The position numbers and the translations under genes are program-made. Shown one piece after another: positions 30,993 through 43,100 of a stretch of DNA of 64,000 nt. The notes beneath the pieces are model-generated. The model did no database searches and was not told the DNA's origin. It saw only the letters and a list, made by a program, of their open reading frames with translations. Origin of the DNA: Chondrosia reniformis (Eukaryota; Porifera; Demospongiae; Chondrillida; Chondrillidae); NCBI GenBank assembly GCA_947172415.1, contig OX359193.1, forward strand, positions 2,846,501 through 2,910,500, given 5' to 3'. Each line of letters opens with the position of its first letter. Within the stretch, counting starts at the first letter, position 1.

Positions 30993-31225
30993 AATATTAA
31001 AAATTTTCTACAAAAATAGTGAAGATGTAGGGATGGCACAAAAAGTAGAGAAACAAGAAAGGGATGTTACACAGTGAAGTATTAGCTATACATGAATCCT
31101 ACAAGCAAGGGTGTTGTACGATTCATGCATAGCTAATACTTCACTGTGTAACATCCCTTTCTTGTTTCTCTACTTTTTGTGCCATCCCTACATCTTCACT
31201 ATTTTTGTAGAAAATTTTTAATATT
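30993..31225. repeat. Near-perfect 113-bp-arm hairpin
   Basis: The left arm (30993-31105) and right arm (31113-31225) are reverse complements with only two mismatches that I can find, separated by about 7 bases (GCAAGGG..). Blocks such as GATGTAGGGATGGCACAAAA and TTACACAGTGAAGTATTAGC occur in both. Diverged relatives of the same arms occur at 16895-17450. Such identity implies very recent origin or gene conversion. A transcript would fold into a long double-stranded RNA. Confidence 0.85.
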
Positions 31226-31760
31226 TCTAGTTTCTGTACTTTTTATGGAGTATGCGCTAGGAATTATAATTGTATACCATTTTGGTTTCGCAATCTTCGA
31301 CTGAATATGACGTCATTAAAATGGCGAAATTATCGAGGCCTTGACTCTGGGGCCATGAAAACCGTCATACTCAATAATAGCGTTATCGCTCTCGCTTCTA
31401 CAAAAGAATACAGCTCGGAAAATTTGCAATAATTTCGTTTAACAATTAGTCCAAAACCTTGTATAGTTTTTTAGTTACAGCGGGCGAAGAAGTTGAAGAA
31501 GAAGAAGATGAAGAAGAAAACGAAAATAGGAGATTTCAAAGTTCGTTCGTTTGCCAACGATACACGGTCGCTTGCCTTCAAGGCCAATTTATAGCATGTT
31601 TGTTCTATATTCAACTCTACATAGTCTCGTTTTGGCGATTTTCAGCCTAATTCGGAATTTCGCTCCTATACCAATGTATGGGGAAAACGAAACAACCCGT
31701 ACCATCCCTACATAGAGAGTACTACCGTACTCTCTGATACTATTAGATTACTACGATACA
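31226..31760. repeat. Flank of the hairpin element
   Basis: This corresponds in reverse to 17460-17870 and 16866-16990 (shared TATGGAGTATGCGCTAGGAA-type and GAAGAAGAAGATGAAGAAGA tracts). The tract gives an acidic short frame (EEVEEEEDEEENE) that is a simple-repeat artefact. It ends near a reverse family-A-like terminus (TTTTAACTTGCACTGTAT) at 31755. Confidence 0.55.
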
Positions 31761-32035
31761 TTTTAACTTGCACTGTATTATATACTATTAGTGGTAATTT
31801 AGCTCTAATTAAAATTGTCTGGAATTGATTGAGGCAGTTGAGCTCTGTATGGCTTAGAACTCAAACTCTAGCTTAAGGTTTCTGGATTTAAATGGCCCGC
31901 TATTCACCATACACTGCAGAATGATCTACCTATTTTGTTTCATGATATAGGATTTACACTTAAATTTCAGAAGATACAGAAGGGATATACAACAACTGTT
32001 AACTTCTATGCTATCGTTTTGAATGTTTCTTCTAT

Positions 32036-32462
<427 letters not shown>

Positions 32463-32581
32463 ATGTGCGACCTGCTGAGGAAGTACTATTGCACTATTTT
32501 CAGTCATACAGTTGTCGAGGACTCCAAAATGGGACTGGTAGTGTTTACAGCTGACAACTTCGGCAAAATTACAACTTTCAG
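32463..32581 (+). CDS. THOC6: THOC6-like first exon
   Basis: ATG at 32463 opens [20 protein letters not shown], then [14 protein letters not shown], ending TTCAG|gtgagt in phase 2. The match to the N-terminal first blade of THOC6 is good over ~30 residues. The start choice is the only in-frame Met before the conserved part. Confidence 0.75.
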
Positions 32582-34089
32582 GTGAGTTCTTACTGTATTC
32601 TTCAGACTAATGGTTGGTTTCGTGGCTCCTGTTTGCGTGGTTCACCAGCTAGTTTAGCATAGTAATGGCGCGAATTTTTTGTCAGTAGAGATTTGTAGTC
32701 ATTTAATCTGTAGTCCTCTGGAAGGAGCTGTTTTCAAGGGAAAGTCACATTCCTTTTTTACCTTTCACAAATATTCACAAATATTGATTATAATATGGGC
32801 GTTTGTTATGGTCCCGCTAGTCCTACTTACATTTGCTTCACCATCCTACCTCACTTTGCCAAGGAATTCATCCTGTCCTCAGAGGGAGTGCAGCAGGAAT
32901 GCCTACTTGTGCATTATTCGTCTACCTGCCGTACATATTGTATGGTATAGCAACTAAATATTGAGTTGAATGTGCTTTACCTGTACAATGGTGAGCTGGA
33001 AATATAAGGCTGGTCCTATAATATTGAACAGAGAGGCCATGTTTTTGGGCCATCCTTACTTAGTGATGAACTAAAGTTAAATAATTAACAATGGATGGTT
33101 TTACAGCTAAAAAGATTATTATTATACGTATTATATGTATATATTATGACTTATCTTATCGCATGATGACGTCATACATCAAAGGGAAAGGTGTGCAGGT
33201 AAACGGGTTACTAGCACTGCCAATAACATGTAAGCACCCCTAAAACCTCCTTATATGGCTTTAAGGGGGAACAACCCCCACGCATCTTCCATATATGGCT
33301 AGCAACACAAACACACTAATTGCAAATCAATCAGCACTTACAAAGGTCATTCCTATTCCTAACCCAGTCTTGAAACAAGGGCACACACTTGCACGTATAT
33401 ATCTGCAGCAGTGTTGGCAGTATGAATCCTTTGCTTAACTCTTTGAAATCGTCATCTGCCATGTCAAAATCAAATCGCCTGCTTGGTGGTAGGACCTGGT
33501 TTTCCTTACTGCTGGATGGCTTCACACGTTTGCACTTAGCCATAGCGGGAGGCAGACTGCAACGGACTGGAGGAGGCAAAAGGCTAAAAGTGGGCTAAAG
33601 GTTCAAAAGTACTGCACATTTGTAGAGCAATTAATTTAGCGATGAACCACTTATTACATGCTCCAATGACATATTGCGTATTGACTGCACTCGCCCTCGG
33701 GCAGTAAAAGAAATGCACCATTGAGTGTGTAATAACTGGTACATATGGTACAATATATTAGTAAAACGGGGATTTATTATTATTATTATTATTATTATTA
33801 ATTTGCCATATGCTCACCAGCACTATGGCCAAACTGCCCTATAAGGCACAAAACTACAATAATAAGAAACATACGTATGTCTTAGTGATATATACTAACA
33901 CCAGAAATCAATATACAACCTGAACATAAACTGTAAATTTACAGTGGATAAATGATAATGATAAGAATAATAGTAATAATATCACAAGCAATAAATTTAC
34001 AATTGATAAATAATGATGATGATAATAATAATAATATATAATACAGGCAACTGGAAAATGTCTACAATTGAGTTCTGGAGAGAACCCAG

Positions 34090-34131
<42 letters not shown>

Positions 34132-37100
34132 CAGTGCAAGTTGCAATATACGTAATAAGGTAATCAATTACAATGCACACTGTTGATACAATGCATGATC
34201 CATCTATAATTATTAATAAATAAATAAACAGTCTAATGTGAGCACCATGCATCTTGTATTGTTTTCATTTGCGGATTATGTTATATAGATTCACGTTACG
34301 GAAAGATATATTAATGTGACATGCTATACAAAACTGAAATCAGTAAAGACAGCCCAACCACAAGGGTTTGCAAGTCACACTAAAGACATCTGTAACTGGA
34401 TAGGGATGAGGGGGGAAGTGAATTGTATGCATTATAAAACTGCATGCTAAATAAGACTATAGGTGACCGATGTGTGGTGTAAGTACATGAGATGGATACA
34501 GTTGATGATTTGTTTATTAGGATATGAGGGTACTTCTGTACATTTGTTAGAGAATTAAAATAGCATAGAGGTTAGTAATATGACACTCATTAAATATGTT
34601 ACATCTTAGTGTTAAAAATGGGACATTTGGTAATAAAATGGGTTGAATCCTCAACCTCACCAGTGTTACACAACTCACAGACCCGATCCTCCAATGCCAC
34701 CTTAGGATGGATGGTTCTGAGCTTTTCGACCTGCAGTGGCTAGCATCGACACCTCAGGGAAGCCAAGACTCTTCTCTTATCCCGCCCCCCAGTCAGCACT
34801 GACACCACGACAGGTGGACACCCTTTCATGAGCCTGTTAATATTGGATTGTGTTATTCCAGTATTTCAGCAGTCACACTATGTATGCTAGTATACCAGTT
34901 ATCAATTAGTCTGTGTCTTACTTTAGACAAGTAATTTAGTATCTTCTTAGGTAGACGTGAATTGGGGAGATTATTGGCATGCTACCAGTATTTAATGGCA
35001 ATACATTTATTTAGTGTGGAAATGTAAAGATTTCCATTTCATTTCTCCTTGAAGGCTTGCAATGGGTGCAATCTTCCCTAGTCCTAAAAATGATCGCATA
35101 ACGTTATTCTGTACCTGTTCTAAAAATTATATTCTTTGAGGCCCCATACATGTACACTATATTCAATAATACTCTATAGACCACTTCCATAATGACGTCA
35201 TGGTTTTCCAACGAGATACGGTTGGCAAAAGAGTGTATTGTGGTATACGCAATTGTATATGATTTAGTTAATAACAAGTATGCCCATCAGTTGTTATGCT
35301 ATTGGCTGTGCCATTCATTTTAGTAAGACTCTGAAATAACTTTTCATCGTTTTCGAGAAGATAAAATTGGATGAAAGCAGTGGAAAATCACCGTATCTCA
35401 AGATCAGTGGAAAGTGAAGGACAACCATCGAATCTGCAGCAAACATTTCGTAAGCGAAAGACCTTCCAAGGACCCCAACGACGTTGATTACATACCGACA
35501 GTATTTACTGATGCTAAGAGGAGAACCAATGTAGTTAAATTAGACACAAAACGATCGGATAGAGCCCTAAAAAGAAGGAAAGCAGTAGACGAAGTTAATG
35601 ACACTGCTGCTATGTATATTGATCAATTTATCGATTTCCTCGCTGGACTTAAGCCATGAGTTCGAACCTGAGGTTAGCGAAGTGAAGGCACCACCTAAAG
35701 AAATCAACAATCAAGCTCTGCATAGGGTAATAATTTCATTAAAGGTTAATATACAAAGCTTACATATATTACTACAGGAAAAGGATCTGGAGATAAAACA
35801 GGTAACATTTGGCGTGCCTAAGATAGTCAACAATGATAGTTTAGTAAAATTTTACACTGACTTCCCAAATTATGCAACATTTGTAGCTCTTTGGGTATGG
35901 CTATGGCTATGGCTATCTTATTTAAACTGAGGATGGCCACTAGCCAAAATCGGCTACTATTAAGGCACCCAGTGAAAGGAAGTACAAAAAGAATACACAA
36001 AGTAAAATATCAAATAAATTAAGTTAGAAGTTTAAAACTGTTTAAAATTAGTTTAAAAATTATAATAAATAAAAATTACAGTTGTTTGCTTAAATACAAT
36101 AATTGAGAGAGGTATTATACAGAATAGAAGTGAGTGCATACACGGGAGGTAAATGAAGATAGGGAATTGATTTGCTTCAGGTAGGGAGTTCCATAGCTGA
36201 GTTCCTTGAAAGGCAAAAGCCTTTTTTCCAAAGTTTGTTGATGGTTGAGGTAGGTAGAGGTTGCCACTTGCTGAGGCACGAGTGTCATGATGGTGCACTA
36301 CTGAGGAAGGAGTCAGAAGTGGTGCTAGGTAGCCAGGATCAAGGTGGTTAAGGCACTTGAAGACTGTTGTTACCAGATGTACCTTTCTCTGTTCTTTCAG
36401 TATAGGCCAGCCAAGCTATTCCCTGATCCAAGTAGCAGAAATGGACTTTCTCTTCTTCAAAATTATGCATCCAGCATAGTTCTGGAGTCTTTCAAGCTTA
36501 CTGGCCTGCACATCAGTACAGCAGTTCCACACGACATCACAGTAATCAAACAAGGGGAGAATGTAGGAGTTGTAGAACAATAGCATGGCTGGTCTTGGTA
36601 GAAACCAAGACATCCTCCTAAGTAGATTTATGTTCCTGGATACCATGTTTGTGATGGAAGCAATGTGGTTGTCCCATGAAAAATGTTCATTTATATTGAC
36701 ACCTAGGAATTTGAAGCAGGTGACCTGTTCAATAGGGGTATTCTGGAGCTCAACTGTAAGAGGAGGATTCCTTCGCACTGAATGGAGAAGCATATATTTG
36801 GTTTTTTGTAAATTGAGTTGAAGTTGGTTCTTGGACATCCACTGGCTACAGTTCCTCAGAGTTGATGATAGGGTCTGGCTAATATTGGTGACAGAAGAGC
36901 CCACCACATAAATTGTGGTATCATCAGCAAACAGGACTGTGGTACAATCTGAACAGCATGCTGTTGGTAGGTCACTGATGAATATGGAAAATAAGTTTGG
37001 GCCCAGAACAGAACCTTGTGGGACACCTGCCCTGATGGATAAAGGTAGAGACTTCACTCCATCAATTACAGTAGACTGCAGACGATCAGAAAGATAGGAC

Positions 37101-40100
37101 CTAAACCACTGGAGTGAGGATTGTGAGACTCCATATGATGACAGTTTGGAGAGTAGTAGACCATGGTCCACGGTGTCAAATGCCTTAGACACATCCAAGA
37201 AGAGGACACCAACATAAAGACCAGTGTCAAGTGCCCTATACCAATCATTTGTAGTCCGTAGTAGAGTAGTAGCGATGGAGTACCTCTGTCTAAAGCCTGA
37301 TTGAAGGGGGTGTATGAGTTTGTTCTCCTCGAGATGGGTAGTAAGCTGAGAACGGACTACCTGTTCAATCAATTTGCTGGTGATTGGTAGGAGAGAGATT
37401 GGCCGGTAGTTTGCAAGCAGTTCTTTATCTCCACCCTTAAAAAGGGGTTTTACCCAGGTTTGTTTCCAGTTGGAAGGGAAGCAGGAAGTATAAACGGAAG
37501 AGTTAATGATGTTAGCCAGAGGTGGAGCAATAATAGGTTTGGCACATTTCAAGATGGAAGGAGGGATAGTATCGGGCCCAGTACTTTTATTGGTTTGGAG
37601 ACAGTTAATCAGCTTTAGACAGTCTTCACTGGAGACCGGTTGCAGTTCAAACTTTCTGTTGACATTAACCGAAGGTAACACATCCAAGGTAGTAGAGCAA
37701 CTAGCAGATGATACGGCATTGAAGTGTTGATTGAAAGTGTTAGCCAGGGTGGATGGATCACATCTACATGAATTCCAGGTTTCTGAAGAGCGTGGCTGGG
37801 CTGACTTTAGACAGGCCCAGAGTGCAGATGATCAGGTATCCCTACGAATCATCTTCTCAAAGTGCGATTTTTTACTATTGCGTAGTAGGCAAGTGACCCT
37901 ATTTCTCTGTTGTTTGTAGGCGGACCAGTCAGAGGTTAATCGGGTTCTTTTGAAGTGTCTGAGGAGCCTGTTCCTCTGGTCAATAGATTTACGGAGAGGT
38001 GGTGTAATCCAGGGTAATTTATTCTTTCCTACACGAATAGTTTTCCAGGGAGCATGTTTGTCCAAGCAGTCTTTCAAGAAAGACTGAAAGATATACTCTA
38101 TATATCTCTATATATAATATCCAACTTGTCATCAGGTGAGTCAAAGGTGTTAATAATGGACCATGGACATTTGTTTAGATCATAACAAAAGTCTAGTTCA
38201 TCAAACTTACTAAAATGTATTTTGCAAGTTAGAGCTGCCTTAATTTTTAAACGTTTCCACGAAAGGCGGAGATAGATCATCATGTGGTCGGCAATTGCAA
38301 GATCTGATACGCCTGCACATTCAGCTAGTCCTTGGTCAGATACAAGGAAGATGTCCAGTAGAGAACTAGTTGTTCTAGTGATGCGTGTAGGCAAGTTAAT
38401 AGGTTGGTATAGACTATGGGAGTTTATAAAATTAAGAAGTTTATCCTTGAAGGAATGGTTACCACCGGATAGATTGATGTTTAAATCACCGCAGACTACT
38501 ACATTCTTTTTATGAGAAAGAGCAGTCTCAACCTCAGAGAAGAAGTGATCAACAGAGATAGGTGGACTACTAGGACGACGATAGCAACAGCCTAAGAGAA
38601 GGATGGAAGGGAAGGTCTTGTAGGAAACCTCTAACCAGATGGATTCAGTAGAGGTGTTAAGCCCATTGGAGGCGGAGAAGGGTTTAGTACATAGATAATC
38701 ACATGCTAAGATAGCAATACCACCACCCTGATGATTGTGGTCTTTCCTGTGGACAGAATATCCCTCAATCAGAACTTCGTTGTCCATAATTGTGTAGTCA
38801 ATCCAAGTCTCAGATAGCACAATGATGTCTGGTTCTGATTGCACAGCAAAGTGTCTAAGTTCATCAATGTGATGGAGCAGACTACGGATATTAAGATGAA
38901 CTATCTGAAATTTGCTGTTACTAACGTTTCTAGAGGTAGCACGTTCATCCATAGTAGGCATAGATTGAAAAGCAACACAGAAAGAAATACTTGAGTTAAC
39001 TTCAAAAGACTCAGAGTGAGAAGTGTTGTGAACGGACCCTACTGGCCTCAAAAGGGAATTATCAAGACAGTATAATTTCTGGTCAGTGGTGAGGTCTTTG
39101 AGTAAGGAATGAGGTAGATAAGACTGCAAACATGCACAACATAGCCACTCACGATCACTAAGGCTTTGAAATTCTTCGTAAGACAGGGCGCTGCAACCTA
39201 GGTGTGTCCATTTTCTACACTTCGTACACCCGATACTATTCTCAGAATTGCGAATCGCTTTAGAACATGAAACACAGGAGAAATGGCACTTAGGTCCAGG
39301 GTTTGTTTCAATATCGCCAGATATCATTAGAAGGAGAGAGATTAGTAGGGATTTACATCCGATGAAACGATATCCCTGGCGTGCGGTGGTCCTTAGTAAA
39401 ACAATACAGCATTCCGACTTAGTTGGCTTGAAGGCCAGAGCAAAAAGCACACTGGAATCCATGAAGTTGATGTAGTCTATTCTAGGCCGTTTTACTTCTA
39501 AAAGGTTGGTTGATAGACAGATAAGCCCATTACTTTGAGAAGAATTGAACTTTTTGCTGCCGCCATTTTTCACACCTCATCGTCGTCTCTATTCGAATAC
39601 TTGCAGCCAAAGCTTATGGTGCCAGTGAGTAGACTACCAAAACTTAGCCTAGATGGTTAATTTCTAATGGTCCTTATGTATGTACGACTTGGCCTTTTAA
39701 ATCAAGCTTTGGCTGATAGATTTTTGGTAACAACATCCACTTTTTCCAGAATTTTTGTGAAATGGATAAATGTTATGTCTATCGAATTGAAACTACTGTT
39801 TACATGGCCAAATAAGAAGAAAATAAAAACGAAACTGCCAACTCAATTTGCTAATTATCCCTCTACCCGTATTGTCATTGACTGCACTAAAATTTACATT
39901 CAGCGACCAACGTCATTACAGAGCCAAATGGTGACATTTTCGAACTATAAAAATCATAAGTTAACTCTTTCAAGGTTCTAGTAGTAGTCAGTCCAGGAGG
40001 AATTGTATCATTTGTATCTGATCTGTGGGGAGGGAGGGATTCTGATTATCATATTACTGAAGAAAGTGGCCTCTCATCCTTATTAGAAGAGGGTGATAAA

Positions 40101-43100
40101 ATTATGGCAGATCGAGGTTTTGATATACAGGATCTGCTTGCTCCCTTAAGAGTCACTTTAAATAGTATGAATGGCAGAATAAATTATGGTCGCCCTATCC
40201 AATGTACTATCAATCAACACCTTATAAATAATAATAATACAGTGGCCGCCAGTTAATCCGGTTAATAGGGATTTTCTGTTAAAGGGGCGCATTCCTGTGG
40301 AACGGATTCGCTATACACATTTTGTATACAAATTACTTCTGATAATCAGGACGAGGTTTCAGTTAATTGGGACTACATGTGTGAATACAAAGTGCAAACA
40401 TGGCGTATTGACTTGTCTTTAGCAGAAAAAGTGAAGCTGCTGAAGGTACTAGACTCACCTGGTGTAAAACAAGCAGCTCATGCCAGGAAGTTCGGTGTTT
40501 CTACATCTCAGGTGTCACGTTTGGCGAAGGCTAAGGAAGAAATCTTGGAGCAGTTTGAAAGCGGCTGAAATCGTGAGCGTGAGCGTAAGCGACAGTGAAT
40601 TGGGAAAGAGCAGGATGTTGGCAGTGTCCTGTTTCTATGGTTTAAACAGAAGTTGAGCCAGGGTGCACGACTTTCAGGACCAATACTACAGCAGAAGGCC
40701 AAGGAACTTGGAGAAGCGGATAGATCAAATTTTTCACCTTTTGACGGCTGGCTGTCACGTTGGAAGATTATTCGGTTATTTCAAGCTCTACAGTGTTAAG
40801 AATGTGGTTAACAGAAATCAATTATCAATAAACTGTGCATCTTAAGGTAGTAGGGTGGGGGGGGGTAAAGGCTTTCTTTGGGGTACATTGGTCTTAGTGA
40901 TGTATCTTTCTGACCATAAGTCCAACTAACTTGAATTTTACAAGCAAGATGTTTTAATTTAAAGTCGAAAAATGTCACCTCAAAAAGTGTCAAATAGCTC
41001 CACAAAAAGCTATCTACTTCTACAAATAAACTGAGAAGCACCAAATTTGGTATATATAATCTACAAGCATGGGTTCACAGGACTACGGGAGCGAATTGCC
41101 CTTCTCGCTGGTATTCTGGAATAATTCCTGTTTTCCAAAAAAATCGCAACATCTTCGTCAAAACTTCAAGTATCCCAATTCGCTCCTGTCAGTTTGTGCA
41201 CGCTTTGGGTGCCTTTACAGGCAAGTTGTCTGCGTTTGAATCAGTTTTAATGTAACAGACTAGTTAGATTTGCAGCACCTTCGTTAACACTGATTCTATA
41301 CAAATTAACTACGAAAAACGGTCTTACCATATTTTCGCCTTAAACAAACATCAAATTGTAGAATTATCCATACTGTATACAATAATCAGTTAGTTAAAGG
41401 CCAGCGACTATAATGTTTATTCACCAGAGGAGAAAGTTAACTCGGTCAAATTTGGGCCCCATTAATTGTTGATTTCACACCTAATTTATCTATCACCTCC
41501 GAAGTGTTTCTGAATGAATCTGTCATGCTAAAAGTAAAAAGAGAGTCATTCAACATCAAGTAGGCAATTAACGCTTAAAATTTAACACAAGATAACGCTT
41601 TCCTATTCCTTTAATAATTCAAGTTTAGAAGTACAAACGGGTTTAAAATCCAGCTATGAAAAATAGACCACTAACCTAACCTCTGTACCAAAAGTCGTGT
41701 CATTTTGATTTCAACACAATAGCCCCTTAATGAATGTATATATATGCTTGCTAAACAGTCAATAAAAGTATGTAGCATAGAACTTGGTTAGCTCTCGAAG
41801 CATTTCATTTACCCACAGGTTTCTGTCAAACTCAATCCTTTCAACATAAATACCTGCCCTTGGCCAGACAGCAAAATCACTCCAAGGCACACCTAAAATA
41901 GCCAATTCACCTTGTACTTGGTAATAATAATTATGATTCCGCTTCAATCGGGGCTTATCCTTATCCTCAAAAAGCTCCAGGCAACATTTAGGGTGTTTTT
42001 CCAGTTTGCATGGATGAATGTTGGTGACATTAACATTATTAATGGAGTAGGGGGCCTTAACCTCCAAAACGCCCTGTCTCTCTGCACCATCTTCACCAAT
42101 CCAGCCATCACGACTGGCTCCCAAAAATGAATGAGATTTAAGCAAGGTTAACCACTATTTGTTATTGTAATGTCTTTACCTTCTAGTCTCTTCTCTATGT
42201 TTGCCATTTGTGCCATCCTTTCGTTTTCCTTCCCCCACTTCATATGTAGCTGCTCTTGGAAAAGATGGTGAATACCCCATGATCCTCTTAATTATGTTCT
42301 CCTTATTTGTGGTTTCCCTACTGTGCATAATTTCTCTGAAGTTTGAGCTGGTGATGCGACCATTGTGGAGTAGCATCCTCAGGTGACTAGAAGGCTCTTC
42401 TCTTGTTGCCTCCTCAATGTGCTTGACTAATTCTTCTGTTATTTTAGTGTTCTGGATATATTCATCAACTAATTCATTCATGTATGCACTACTTGGAAAT
42501 AAGTCCATTAATTCTTCTGAAACTGCCAGGTTGGTAAAAAATTAGCTTCTGAACATGTCCTTCATGTTCTACTAAACCAGACTGTGTTTCCATGTCATCC
42601 TCATTTGTGTTGGAGTCAGAACTGTCACACCAAAAGTGCAACAATCCACTTTGTGGGCATTTCTCTGAAACTGTAGTGAGCAAGGTAGTTACCTATCCAT
42701 ATCTACAGTTTGAGAGTGGTTCTGTTGACACGCTTTGCTTTGCCTTTATAGTGTTCTTACCATACTGTGCTTTCTCAAACTGTATTGCATTTACTGGTAC
42801 TGGTTGCACTTCCCGCTTTGGAGGCACATGCCATTGCTGAAGTTTCCCTGTTGAAGTGATATCTTCAGGGATGCTCACAGTGTTGGAACGTTTAAGATCC
42901 TCCAGCTTGAAAAGAAGAGCTGCAACATGACTACAAGCTTGGCCTAGTCCTGCCTTACATTGACATTTTGCTGAATAAATACTTCCTTGTTTGCTCATGC
43001 ACACAAAGACAGTGTAAATTTCTTTCACAGTAAGTGACTTCATACATGTGAAGACTCTCACCTTACCAGATGTTGAACCAGTAGCACACCCAGTGTCTCC

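Larger units (their letters stand above)
35905..39590 (-). mobile_element. CR1/L2-like LINE, nearly full length, inserted in the THAP/DDE gene
   Basis: A minus-strand non-LTR retrotransposon with a PHD finger, APE endonuclease, RT and C-terminal domain in order, ending in a short tandem tail (ATAGCC)n near 35895-35920. Defects are few: one frameshift near 38085, one TGA at about 37830, one frameshift near 36410. Left and right flanks are the two halves of a single transposase gene, so the insertion is younger than that element. The internal (TA)n tract near 38090 probably caused the frameshift. Confidence 0.85.
35280..40205 (+). pseudogene. THAP + DDE (DDE_Tnp_4) transposase gene split by a LINE
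   Basis: The 5' part (35280-35900) reads [23 protein letters not shown], then [20 protein letters not shown]: a THAP zinc finger (C..C, HRF, W, C..H) followed by a linker and [15 protein letters not shown]. The 3' part (39600-40205) resumes [15 protein letters not shown].., [23 protein letters not shown]-core strands [13 protein letters not shown] and [18 protein letters not shown], and the catalytic-region motif [18 protein letters not shown]. Frameshifts occur in both halves. The two halves join within one sentence of the family once the LINE (about 35905-39590) is removed. This architecture (THAP plus Harbinger/IS4-like DDE) matches the transposase of ISL2EU-type elements. Confidence 0.75.

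Noticed and set aside
31459-31650. Acidic frame EEVEEEEDEEENE
   Set aside because: A GAAGAA-type simple tract within a repeat that recurs in reverse at 17.67 kb; no conserved protein.
33908-34252. Frame with long poly-Asn run
   Set aside because: Produced by an (ATT)n microsatellite read on the minus strand; not a gene.
35280-40205. Reading the THAP frame as a host THAP-domain gene
   Set aside because: The frame continues into DDE transposase motifs and is frameshifted and split by a LINE; it is a transposon gene.
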